From Actinomycetota bacterium (GTDB lineage Bacteria; Actinomycetota; Thermoleophilia; Gaiellales; F1-60-MAGs149), in contig VFJZ01000022.1 of the NCBI GenBank assembly GCA_009885805.1, forward strand, positions 1 through 41,842: 41,842 nucleotides of DNA, read 5' to 3'. Positions 15,040-22,761 of the stretch are shown here, one piece after another. A program made the translations under genes and the position numbers. Positions within the stretch are counted from its first letter, which is position 1, and every line of letters starts with the position of its first letter. Below the pieces are notes generated by a model. The model had not been told where the DNA came from. It searched no databases and saw only the letters and a program-made list of their open reading frames with translations.

Positions 15040-16881
15040 GTGCTGCCGCTCCTCTGCCTCGCGATCGCGCTGGCGCTGGCGCTGCTCGCCGGCCCGGGCG
15101 GCCTCGATCCGCGCAGTGCGGCGACGGTCGAGATCGGCGCGGCGGTCGCAATGGCGGCGGCGGCCGTGCTCTGGCTCCGGCGCAGATCGGCGCCGCCGCT
15201 CGGCGCGGCAGCTGGCACCGCGGCGGCAGCGCTGGGCCTGTACGCGCTGCTCGCCCTCAGCTCGGAGTCGTGGTCGCTGTCGCCGCTCGCCTCTCGCCAG
15301 GACGCGCTGCGGACTGCGACCTACGCCGTCGTCGTCGTGCTCGGCGCCGCCGCCGCGGGCCTCGTCGCACGACCGGCGCGCGCCGTTCTCATCCTGGTCG
15401 GCGGGCTGGCAGCCGCCGAGTGCGCACTGGCGATCAGCGAGCGCTCGTTCGCCCGCGAGACGTTCGGACTGACCGGCCGCCTCCAGGGCAACCTCGGCAA
15501 CGCCAACAGCCTCGCGATCCTCGGCGCCGTCACCGTCATCGCCGGCCTTGCCCTCGCCGTGCGGGCGCCGATGCTCGGACTCGCGCTTGCCGGCCTCGGC
15601 ACGTTCACCGCCTTCGCGACCTCGTCGCGGGCCGCCGCCGCCGGTGCCCTCGTCGCCTCGGCCATCCTCGCACTGACCGTCGACCGCCGGCCGCTGAGGC
15701 GTCTGGCCAGGCCGGCGGCGCTCCTGCCGGCGGCGGCGCTCGGTGTCTTCGTCTCGACCTGGGACGTGTTCGACGCATCGCCCGGGCGGGTGCGGGCGGC
15801 GGGCGTCGGGCTGCTGCTCTGCGGCCTCGCCGCAATCGCTGCCACGCCATTCGCCGCCGTCGGCGCGGGCCGGGCGGCCAGGGCCGTCGCGGCCGGCCGA
15901 CGAGTCGCGACCGAACGGGCGGTGTTCGCCGTGACCGGCGGTTCCCTGGCCGCCGTCGTGATCGCGGTCGCGACCCGCAACGAGAGCGGCCGACCGGCGA
16001 TCGCCGGCTTCGGCCACCTGCTTTCGTCCTCGTCGAACTTCCGCAGCCGCTGGTGGGGAAACGCTCTCGACGCCTGGGAGACGGCGCCGTGGCGGGGCAC
16101 GGGCGCCGGCACGTTCAGGATCGTCGAGACGCTCGCGCGTGACCCGGCCCACGCCACGTCATCGCCCCACAACGCGGTGATCGCCGCCCTCCACGGAGTC
16201 GGCCTCGTCGGCGGGATCGCCGTCGTCGTCGCCGGCGCCGCACTCGTCGTCGCCCTCGTCCGTGGCGCCCGTCTGTCATCGGAGCAGGTCGCCGCCCCGG
16301 CCCTCGCGCTCGCGGCGGTGACCGTGCTCGCGCAGGGTCTGGTGGACGTGACCTGGGAGACGCCGACCCTCGCGACGATGATCTGCGTCGCGGCGGGGGT
16401 CCTCGACCCGGCAACGCGATCCTCGTCGCGGGTGACAGCCTCGCTCCGCGCCGGCGTCACGGCCGCCACCGTGCTGGTCGCCGTGCTCGTTGCGATCGGG
16501 GGCGCCCGCTCGGCGGCTGGCATCGAGCGGGCGCTCGACGCGACGCGTGCGCCGTCACCGGCCCGGGCGCTGGCGCTCGCCGGCGAGGCCCTGCGGCTCG
16601 AGCCACGCAGCGCGGATGCCCACGTCGCCGCAGCCGGCGCCCTCACCGACCTCGGCTCGAACCGGGCGGCGGCGGTGGAACTGATCGCCGCACTCCGGCT
16701 GGAACCGGCCAACTACAACGCCTGGCTCGCGATCGCCCGGCTCCAGGCCGGCCCGTTCGGCGATCCAGCGGGCGCCGTCGTGACGTTCCGTCGCGGCTAC
16801 GTCGCGTCGGGTTCGCGCCCCCAGGTACGGGAGGAGCTGAACGAGGCCGAGGCGCGCGTCGGACTCCCACCGACCCCCTGA
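15040..16881 (+). CDS. O-antigen ligase / Wzy-like membrane protein with TPR-like tail
   Basis: About 613 residues. The first 460 form roughly ten to twelve transmembrane helices. The central region GRLQGNLGNANSLAILGAV and the outer loop GNALDAWETAPWRGTGAGTF, then SPHNAVIAALHGVGLVGG, is the Wzy_C (O-antigen ligase / polymerase) signature. The last 110 residues (ALALAGEALRLEPRSADAHV, then AVELIAALRLEPANYNAWLA) are TPR-like and probably face outward. Likely polymerises or ligates a lipid-linked glycan. GTG 15040 lies 2 bp after the epimerase stop, so coupled expression is expected. Confidence 0.8.
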   Translation: MLPLLCLAIALALALLAGPGGLDPRSAATVEIGAAVAMAAAAVLWLRRRSAPPLGAAAGTAAAALGLYALLALSSESWSLSPLASRQDALRTATYAVVVVLGAAAAGLVARPARAVLILVGGLAAAECALAISERSFARETFGLTGRLQGNLGNANSLAILGAVTVIAGLALAVRAPMLGLALAGLGTFTAFATSSRAAAAGALVASAILALTVDRRPLRRLARPAALLPAAALGVFVSTWDVFDASPGRVRAAGVGLLLCGLAAIAATPFAAVGAGRAARAVAAGRRVATERAVFAVTGGSLAAVVIAVATRNESGRPAIAGFGHLLSSSSNFRSRWWGNALDAWETAPWRGTGAGTFRIVETLARDPAHATSSPHNAVIAALHGVGLVGGIAVVVAGAALVVALVRGARLSSEQVAAPALALAAVTVLAQGLVDVTWETPTLATMICVAAGVLDPATRSSSRVTASLRAGVTAATVLVAVLVAIGGARSAAGIERALDATRAPSPARALALAGEALRLEPRSADAHVAAAGALTDLGSNRAAAVELIAALRLEPANYNAWLAIARLQAGPFGDPAGAVVTFRRGYVASGSRPQVREELNEAEARVGLPPTP

Positions 16882-16895
16882 GACAAGGCCCGGGC

Positions 16896-16901
16896 TATAA
16901 T
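16896..16901 (+). promoter_or_regulatory. Consensus -10 box TATAAT, leaderless start
   Basis: A perfect TATAAT in a 70 % GC region, ending 7 nt before the ATG at 16909. It implies a promoter inside the polysaccharide run that makes a leaderless mRNA. No TTGACA-like -35 is seen. Confidence 0.6.
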
Positions 16902-16908
16902 GTGCCGG

Positions 16909-17484
16909 ATGACCGCCTGGGCCACCGTCCGGCGCGCCACCGGTGTCGCACTCTGCGTCCTGGCCATTCTGCCGGCCGCCGCCATCGCCGACTGCGGCAC
17001 GGACATCCTGAACGACTACCTCGACGACGGGGCGGTTTCTGGCTCCTATCCGCAGTCGTGCTACGACAGCGCGGTCCAGCAGCTGCCGGCCGACATGGAG
17101 CTGTACACCGACGCCCGCGCATCGATCCTCGCCGCCAAGGCGCGCGCCCGCCCGTCAGGCCAGGCGCCGTCCAACGTGAACTCTCCCACGACGCCGGCCA
17201 CGCCGACCGACCCGGAGACGACCACGGCCGAGACGGCCGAGACGGCGCCGGGAACGACCGAGGAGGCGCTGCCGCCGCTGCCCGCGACCACCGACGCCGG
17301 CTTCGTCGGTGAGGCGCTGAAGGACATCGGGCCGAAGCGCGCAGACGAGATGCCGCTGCCCGTGATCGTGCTCGGTGCGCTGGCGCTCCTCCTGATCCTC
17401 GCCGGCGCGGGCGGGCTCGTCGCCCAGCGCCTGAGCCGGCGCCGCGCGACGACCGGCGAGACGGCCAGCGAGCACACGATGTGA
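16909..17484 (+). CDS. Exported, membrane-anchored protein with Thr/Pro-rich linker
   Basis: 191 residues, family not recognised. The N-terminal signal (to about residue 27, LCVLAILPAAAIADCG) is followed by a short Cys-containing domain (DILNDYLDDGAVSG to DAVQQLPADME, with Cys near 29 and 51). A Thr/Pro/Glu-rich linker of about 60 residues (SPTTPATPTDPETTTAETAE) follows, then a transmembrane helix near 150-172 and a short Arg-rich cytoplasmic tail. The layout suits an envelope protein spanning the wall. The ATG at 16909 follows a TATAAT box by 7 nt; an ATG at 16900 would lie inside that box. The end overlaps the next gene by 4 nt. Confidence 0.7.
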   Translation: MTAWATVRRATGVALCVLAILPAAAIADCGTDILNDYLDDGAVSGSYPQSCYDSAVQQLPADMELYTDARASILAAKARARPSGQAPSNVNSPTTPATPTDPETTTAETAETAPGTTEEALPPLPATTDAGFVGEALKDIGPKRADEMPLPVIVLGALALLLILAGAGGLVAQRLSRRRATTGETASEHTM

Positions 17485-18332
17485 CCGTGATCGCCCTCAC
17501 CGGTGCGTCCGGCTTCGTCGCCTCGCACCTGCGCCCGGCGCTCACCGGCCTCGGGCACGAGGTGCGGCCGTTGTCGGTGCGTGAGGGAGTCGCCGCCGCC
17601 GACGTCGAAGGCGCCGCCGCGGTCATCCACCTCGCCGGCGAGTCGGTCGTCGGACGCTGGACGACGGCCAAGCGCGAGGCGATCATGGCGAGCCGGCGCG
17701 ACGGGACGCGATCCCTCGTCGAGGCGATCGGCGCCGCCGCCGATCGGCCCCGTGTGCTGATCGCAGCCAGCGCGGTCGGTCTCTACGGCGATCGCGGCGA
17801 CGAGACCCTGACCGAGCAGGCCGAGCCGGGCGTCGGCTTCATGGCCGACGTCGCCCGGCACTGGGAGGCCGAGGCGATGCGCGCGGAGGCGGCCGGCGTG
17901 CGGGTCGTCCGCCTGCGCTTCGGGATCATCCTCGCCCGCGACGGGGAGGCGTGGCGCCGACTCGTCGGCCCGGCGCGACTCGGCGCACTCGGGCCGATGG
18001 GATCGGGTCGCCAGTGGTGGCCCTGGGTGCACATCGACGACGTCGTCGGGCTGGTGCTCGCCGCAGTCGCCGACGAGCGCTACACGGGCGCGATCAACGT
18101 CACCGCCCCGGCCGCCGAGCGACAGCGCGACCTCGCACGAACGCTCGGCCGGATCCTCCACCGTCCCGCCGTCCTGCCCGCGCCCGCCTTCGCGCTCCGC
18201 CTGATCCTCGGCGGCTTCGCGGACGAGCTGCTGACGTCGAGGCGGGCCGTACCGGCCCGTGCGCAGGAACTCGGCTACGCGTTCCGGCAGCCCACGTTCG
18301 AGGCTGCCGCGCGCGACCTGCTCGGCCGCTGA
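17481..18332 (+). CDS. TIGR01777-family epimerase (YfcH-like)
   Basis: A 283-residue NAD(P)-binding protein. It starts with LTGASGFVASHL, then has the HLAGESVVGRWT block and a conserved KREAIMASR segment. LIAASAVGLYGDRGDE holds the Tyr, and VRLRFGIILARDGEAW with PWVHIDDVVGL is characteristic of TIGR01777. A C-terminal DUF1731-like part (SRRAVPARAQELGYAFRQPT) ends it. The family's reaction is not well defined. GTG 17481 overlaps the preceding stop. Neighbours suggest envelope metabolism but that is only context. Confidence 0.9.
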   Translation: MTVIALTGASGFVASHLRPALTGLGHEVRPLSVREGVAAADVEGAAAVIHLAGESVVGRWTTAKREAIMASRRDGTRSLVEAIGAAADRPRVLIAASAVGLYGDRGDETLTEQAEPGVGFMADVARHWEAEAMRAEAAGVRVVRLRFGIILARDGEAWRRLVGPARLGALGPMGSGRQWWPWVHIDDVVGLVLAAVADERYTGAINVTAPAAERQRDLARTLGRILHRPAVLPAPAFALRLILGGFADELLTSRRAVPARAQELGYAFRQPTFEAAARDLLGR

Positions 18333-18350
18333 CGCTGCGACACTGCGCCC

Positions 18351-19754
18351 GTGCGCGCCGACCTGTACCGCCTGCTGCGCCACTCGGCCGTCTACGGCCT
18401 CGCCGGCCTCGCCAGCCGGATCGCGTCGGTACTGCTCCTGCCGTTCCTGACCAGGGCGCTCGATACCGACGGCTACGGGCGGATCGAGACGATGGTCGCG
18501 CTCGTCGCGCTGCTCGTGCCGCTGCTGCGAGCCGGGGTCGCGACGGCCTTCTTCCGCTTCTACTTCGAGCAGCCGGCCGGCACGACGCGTGACGACGTCG
18601 TTCGCACCTCCTTCTGGTTCACCGTCGTCGGCGCCACCGTGGGACTCGCCGCGGGCCTCGCCGCGGCGCCCTTGCTCGCGGAGTCCCTGCTCGGTGGTGC
18701 CGAGCACGCGGGTCTCGTCCGGGTCGCGTTCGTGCTGCTCGCGGTGCAGATCCTCTACGAGCAGCTCACCGCCCTCTACCGCGTCGAGGATCGGAGCATC
18801 GCCTTCGTCGTCGCCAGCCTCGCCAACCTCGGCGTCACGGTCGTGGCCACGCTGCTCGCCGTGTTCACGTTCGACGGCGGTGCGACGGGCGCCCTGATCG
18901 GGAACGCGACCGGAACGGCCGTCGTGCTCGTCGTCCTGATCGTGAACCGCCGCGCCGCCCTCGCGCCGCGGCTCGACCGCACGCTGATCAGGGAGATGAA
19001 CCGGTTCGGTCTCCCGCTCCTGCCCGCCGGGCTCGCGATCTGGGCGATCGACTTCTCCGACCGCCTGCTGCTGGCCCGCCTGACGGATCAGGACGAGGTC
19101 GGCCTGTACGCCGTCGGCGTCAAGGTCGCGAGCGCGATGGTGCTCGTGCAGTTGGCCTTCCGCACGGCGTGGCCGACATTCGCCTACGGTCTCGCCGAGA
19201 GCGCCGAGAGCCGGCGCACCCTGGCGACGGTCCTGACGGCGACCGTCACCGGCGGCTGCGGGCTCGCGCTCACGCTCGGTCTGCTCGCGCCGTGGCTCGT
19301 CGACCTGCTGGCCGCACCCGCCTTCGCCGACAGCGAGGCGGTGGTCGCGCCGCTGGCGTTCGCGGGCGTGCTGCTGGTCGCGTACACGACCCTGTCGATC
19401 GCCGCCTCGCGCGCCGGCGAGACGGCTCGCTACTGGCGGGTCGCCGCCTGGGGCGCAGCGGTCAACCTGGGCCTGAACGTCGTGCTGATCCCGGCGTACG
19501 GCATGGAGGGTGCAGCCGCTGCGACGGTCGCCGCGTATCTCGTCCTGGTGGTCGGGATGGCACGGCTCGCGCAGCGCCTCTACCCGGTTCCCTACGCCTG
19601 GCGGCGCGTGGCGGGCGCCGGCGCGGTCGCGGTCGGCCTGTACGCCGTCGGCAGTGCGGCCGATCCGAGCTTCGCCGGAGCGGTCGCGATCGCGATCGCC
19701 TACCCGGTGCTGCTCGGTGCGTCCGCGCTGCCACGGAGAATGTGGCAACGATGA
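18351..19754 (+). CDS. Wzx-type polysaccharide flippase
   Basis: A 467-residue membrane protein of the MOP superfamily. It starts with the usual HSAVYGLAGLASRIASVLLL helix and LTRALDTDGYGRIETMVAL, the first-helix signature of polysaccharide export flippases. About 12-14 transmembrane helices are visible, with NRFGLPLLPAGLAIWAIDFS marking the second half. It would move lipid-linked glycan units across the membrane for the polymerase and ligase in this run. The GTG start follows the preceding stop by 18 bp, and the last bases (ATGA) overlap the phosphatase start. Confidence 0.88.
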   Translation: MRADLYRLLRHSAVYGLAGLASRIASVLLLPFLTRALDTDGYGRIETMVALVALLVPLLRAGVATAFFRFYFEQPAGTTRDDVVRTSFWFTVVGATVGLAAGLAAAPLLAESLLGGAEHAGLVRVAFVLLAVQILYEQLTALYRVEDRSIAFVVASLANLGVTVVATLLAVFTFDGGATGALIGNATGTAVVLVVLIVNRRAALAPRLDRTLIREMNRFGLPLLPAGLAIWAIDFSDRLLLARLTDQDEVGLYAVGVKVASAMVLVQLAFRTAWPTFAYGLAESAESRRTLATVLTATVTGGCGLALTLGLLAPWLVDLLAAPAFADSEAVVAPLAFAGVLLVAYTTLSIAASRAGETARYWRVAAWGAAVNLGLNVVLIPAYGMEGAAAATVAAYLVLVVGMARLAQRLYPVPYAWRRVAGAGAVAVGLYAVGSAADPSFAGAVAIAIAYPVLLGASALPRRMWQR

Positions 19755-20518
19755 GCTTCATCGACATCCACGCGCACGTGCTGCACAATCTCGACGACGG
19801 TCCGGCCGACGTCGAGGAGGCGCTCGGACTGCTCCGCGCGCTCGCCGCGGAGGGCGTGACGACCGTCGTCGCCACGCCACACGTGCATCCGCTGTACCCG
19901 ACGACGCCGGAGCAGCGGGACGGTCGGCTTGCGGAGTTGACCGACGCGGCCACCGCCGCCGGCCTCGCGATCGAGATCCGCGCCGGCGGCGAGATCGATC
20001 TCGAGCGGGTGACGAGTTACGACGACGCCCAGATCGACGCCTTCGCCCTGGCCGGCGGGCCGGCGGTCCTGGTCGAGTTCCCCTGGATCCACGTCTGGCC
20101 CCTGGCCCTCGCCCCGACCTGCGGCGACCTGCGCCGCCGCGGCTACCTGCCGGTCGTCGCGCACCCCGAACGCGCCCAGGCCGTACAGCGCCAGCCCGAT
20201 CGTCTCGACCAGGTGATCGCCGCGGGAGCCGTCTGTCAGGTCACGACCGGATCGCTCGCCGGTCGTTTCGGGGATAGCGCGCGGCAGACGGCGATCGAAC
20301 TGCTGCGGACACGCCGCGCGCATCTGATGGCGACCGACGCCCACAGCGTCCGCTCACGCGGTCCGCACCTCGACGCCGCGCGTGCGACCGTCACCGCCGA
20401 GTTCGGCGCCGGCTACTGCGACGCGCTCGGTCGCGCCGCCGAGGCCGTCCTTGCGGGACGGCTACCGACGCTGCCCGAACCCGACGTCAAGCGCCGCCGC
20501 GGGCTGTTCCGGCGCTGA
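19751..20518 (+). CDS. CpsB/CapC-type metal-dependent tyrosine phosphatase (PHP fold)
   Basis: A 255-residue PHP-fold phosphoesterase. Metal ligands are visible in DIHAHVLHNLDDGP near the start, TPHVHPLYP at about 44-52, VVAHPERAQAVQ at about 136, and MATDAHS near the end. CpsB-type enzymes remove phosphate from the tyrosine kinase that controls capsule chain length. No BY-kinase is seen in this window, so its substrate is open. It closes the run begun at 13569; its stop lies inside the convergent gene at 20462-20974. Confidence 0.9.
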   Translation: MSFIDIHAHVLHNLDDGPADVEEALGLLRALAAEGVTTVVATPHVHPLYPTTPEQRDGRLAELTDAATAAGLAIEIRAGGEIDLERVTSYDDAQIDAFALAGGPAVLVEFPWIHVWPLALAPTCGDLRRRGYLPVVAHPERAQAVQRQPDRLDQVIAAGAVCQVTTGSLAGRFGDSARQTAIELLRTRRAHLMATDAHSVRSRGPHLDAARATVTAEFGAGYCDALGRAAEAVLAGRLPTLPEPDVKRRRGLFRR

Positions 20519-20974
20519 CGAACCCGCCGCCCGCTGCGCGAGCACGCCCGCGCCCGTGGTGTGGAACCCGGCGTCGTCCGAGTAGACGACCTGGATCGAG
20601 TCGGCGGCGAGCGCAGGAACCGGCGACGGCGCCGGCGGCGCGACCGGCGGTGCGGGGGCCGCGGCGGTCGGCGCCGCGGCCGCGGGGCGCTCAACCTCGG
20701 CCGGCAGGAAGCTCGGCTTCAGCACGAGTGACGACAGCTCGAACCCGGGTGGCAGGCAGACGGGGACGAGGAGGCTCTCCCCTGCCGGACCCTTCACCTG
20801 GAGGCCGTAACCGGTCGGCAAGGGCATGCCCGGGATCACCGGTGACGTTGCGAGCTCCTCGACCACGTCCTCGACCGCATCGACGCGATCGTCGACCCTG
20901 CCGACCTTCCGGTGGATCAGGCCGCCGAACACGAAGGCGCCGCCGAGAAGCAGCCGATCGATCGCGTTACTCAT
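20462..20974 (-). CDS. Small membrane-associated protein with Pro/Ala-rich region
   Basis: 170 residues, not recognised. The N-terminus has a short hydrophobic stretch (IDRLLLGGAFVFGGLIH), then a heptad-like VDDRVDAVEDVVEELA segment that could be coiled coil, a small globular part, and a Pro/Ala-rich linker (AAAPAPPVAPPAPSP). The tail contains IQVVYSDDAGFHTTGAGVLA. ATG 20974 has GGAG 9 nt upstream; an ATG five codons earlier is possible. The last 57 nt overlap the phosphatase gene on the other strand, so the real 3' end might be shorter. Confidence 0.55.
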   Translation of the reverse strand: MSNAIDRLLLGGAFVFGGLIHRKVGRVDDRVDAVEDVVEELATSPVIPGMPLPTGYGLQVKGPAGESLLVPVCLPPGFELSSLVLKPSFLPAEVERPAAAAPTAAAPAPPVAPPAPSPVPALAADSIQVVYSDDAGFHTTGAGVLAQRAAGSSAPEQPAAALDVGFGQRR

Positions 20975-21063
20975 GGTGATTCGCTCCATCGCCTCGCCGT
21001 GGGGGAAGTCCTGCGCTTCAGAGATCGGCACGGTGCGAGGGTGGAGCGATCCCCCGAAGGGCG

Positions 21064-21069
21064 TACGAT
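21064..21069 (+). promoter_or_regulatory. -10 box TACGAT, leaderless start
   Basis: TANNNT box ending 7 nt before GTG 21077. Confidence 0.45.
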
Positions 21070-21076
21070 CCGTCGG

Positions 21077-21523
21077 GTGGAGATCGGCGACGGCCCTCTG
21101 GTGCAGGCACTGGCCGACCTCGATCCCGTGCTCCTGGCGGACGAGTACGCACTCCTCGGCTACCCCCGGGGTTCCGCCCCGGCGACGCCTGACGCCGGCG
21201 CTGGCGAGGAGTACACCGTCCGCATCGACGACCCGCTCGAGACGTCGCTGCTCGTCCGGCTCGCGCTCGGCGACCAGCTGCCCGAACCGACGACCCGGCA
21301 GGCGCCGCTGCGCGCGATCGTCCTGCAGAACGAGCTCGCGCACGACCTGACGGGGTTCGTCAGCGTCATCGCCGGCGCCTTCGCCGAACGGAACATCCCG
21401 ATCGTTCCGCTCGGGACGGCGTCGCGCTTTCACCTGCTCGTGTCGACGGCGCACTGGCCGGAGGCGCTCGCCGTGCTGCGCGGCCTCCGCGACGCCTCGC
21501 GCCGGCTGACGGGAGAGCCGTGA
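21077..21523 (+). CDS. ACT-like domain protein
   Basis: 148 residues. The C-terminal half (LRAIVLQNELAHDLTGFVSV through FAERNIPIVPLGTASRFHLL) has the beta-alpha-beta pattern of a small ACT-type regulatory domain. The N-terminal half resembles nothing I recognise. GTG 21077 is chosen because a TACGAT box lies 7 nt upstream; the frame stays open further upstream but without protein character and antisense to the gene at 20462-20974. The stop overlaps the methyltransferase start (GTGA), so the two are likely coupled; the ACT part may bind a small ligand. Confidence 0.65.
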   Translation: MEIGDGPLVQALADLDPVLLADEYALLGYPRGSAPATPDAGAGEEYTVRIDDPLETSLLVRLALGDQLPEPTTRQAPLRAIVLQNELAHDLTGFVSVIAGAFAERNIPIVPLGTASRFHLLVSTAHWPEALAVLRGLRDASRRLTGEP

Positions 21524-22752
21524 CGCTCGATGCGGTCGCCACCGCGATGGCCGAGCCGGGTGCCTTCCACCGGGCGGCTCTGGCCCGTCGCGAGCCGCAG
21601 GGCTGGGTGCGCGTGACCGCCGTGCCGGTCGCGCTCACGGACGGCACGGGCGTCAAGGTCGTCACCAGCGACGGCGTCCGGGAGGAGACGGAGACCGTGC
21701 GGGGCGACGCCTGGGCGGCGCGCCGTGACACCCTGCTCGCGGCCGGGTTCGACACCATCACCGTGCAGACGCCGACCGTCGACGTCAACGTTCGTCGCAC
21801 TCGCCGTGGAAAGGTGCTGGTGGCGAGCGGACGCCCATCGCGCCCCGAGCCCGTCGCGCCCGCGCCACACGACCGGCGCCGGGGGCGGGCACTCGACCCG
21901 GTCGACCCGGCCGTCGCCCGACTGCTGCAGGCGACCGGCCTGGCGGGCGCGTCCGGGCGGCTGCGCGCGGAGCACCGCGACAAGGAGCGCCAGCTCCAGC
22001 ACTACCTCGAGCTGCTCCGCCCCTTGCGGGTGCTCCAGCGCGAGGGGCCGCTGCGCATCGTCGACGCCGGCTGCGGCAAGGCGTACATGAGCCTCGGGCT
22101 CGTCGCGCTCGCGCGACAACTCGGTCGGCAGCCGACGCTGATCGGACTCGACGCGAACGCCGCGATCGTCGAGACGGCCGCTCGGATCGCCGCCGAACTC
22201 GACTACGACTGCACCTTCGAGACCACGGCGATCGCCGACTGGGCCGGCCCGGCGGCCGGCGACACGATCGACGTGCTGGTGTCCCTCCACGCCTGCGACA
22301 CGGCCACCGACGAGGCGATCGCCGCCGGCGTCCGCTTCGGTGCCGGCGCAATCGTCCTCGCCCCGTGCTGCCACCGCGAGCTTGCCGGCGCGCTGAACGA
22401 GGAACAGGCACCCACCGAGGTCGTCCGCCACGGCATCCTCCGCGCCCGCTACTGCGACATCGCGACCGATGCGATCCGCGCCGCCGCCCTCGAGGTGAAC
22501 GGCTACCGCACGGAGGTGATCGAGTTCGTCGCCGCCGAGCATACCGCCCGCAACGTCATGATCCGAGCCGAGCGGCGCGAGGCGCGCGACGCGGCCGCCG
22601 AGGAGCGGGCGACCGCGCGGTACGCCGAACTCCGGCGCCTCTGGCGGACCGCACCGGCGATCGAGCGCCTGCTCGCGCGTGTCGCATTGGTGCCGCACCC
22701 CTTTGCGACATACCCGCGTGTCGCAAAGGGGTGCGGCACCAATGCGACATAG
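21520..22752 (+). CDS. SAM-dependent methyltransferase (METTL25 / Methyltransf_32-like)
   Basis: A 410-residue protein. An N-terminal domain of about 120 residues has the fragment GVKVVTSDGVREETETV. The methyltransferase fold holds motif I IVDAGCGKAYMSLGL near residue 182, the acidic strand LIGLDANAAIVETA, VSLHACDTATDEAI, and LAPCCHRELAGAL, the Cys-Cys-His block of the METTL25/GSTCD-like group. Substrate unknown. The final 24 residues (from about 387) are encoded entirely by a perfect inverted repeat, so the original C-terminus was probably altered by its insertion. The stop TAG at 22750 is also the first part of the next gene's -10 box. Confidence 0.8.
   Translation: MTLDAVATAMAEPGAFHRAALARREPQGWVRVTAVPVALTDGTGVKVVTSDGVREETETVRGDAWAARRDTLLAAGFDTITVQTPTVDVNVRRTRRGKVLVASGRPSRPEPVAPAPHDRRRGRALDPVDPAVARLLQATGLAGASGRLRAEHRDKERQLQHYLELLRPLRVLQREGPLRIVDAGCGKAYMSLGLVALARQLGRQPTLIGLDANAAIVETAARIAAELDYDCTFETTAIADWAGPAAGDTIDVLVSLHACDTATDEAIAAGVRFGAGAIVLAPCCHRELAGALNEEQAPTEVVRHGILRARYCDIATDAIRAAALEVNGYRTEVIEFVAAEHTARNVMIRAERREARDAAAEERATARYAELRRLWRTAPAIERLLARVALVPHPFATYPRVAKGCGTNAT
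22680..22749. repeat. Perfect 31-bp inverted repeat with 8-nt loop
   Basis: Left arm 22680-22710, loop TACCCGCG, right arm 22719-22749. The arms are exact reverse complements, beginning TGTCGCATTGGTGCCGCACC. It lies in frame at the end of the methyltransferase gene and ends at the base before its stop. It could be a palindromic mobile repeat (REP/MITE-like) or act as a strong hairpin terminator, but there is no T run. Confidence 0.9.
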
Positions 22753-22755
22753 ACT
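22750..22755 (+). promoter_or_regulatory. -10 box TAGACT, leaderless start
   Basis: Directly after the 31-bp hairpin and ending 6 nt before GTG 22762. It shares TAG with the methyltransferase stop codon. Confidence 0.45.
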
Positions 22756-22761
22756 CCCGCC

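Noticed and set aside
17061-19748. An 895-codon open frame on the minus strand.
   Set aside because: It is antisense to four good genes, consists of Arg/Gly/Asp/Glu-rich low-information sequence, and arises from GC-rich codon bias. No start site or domain is visible.
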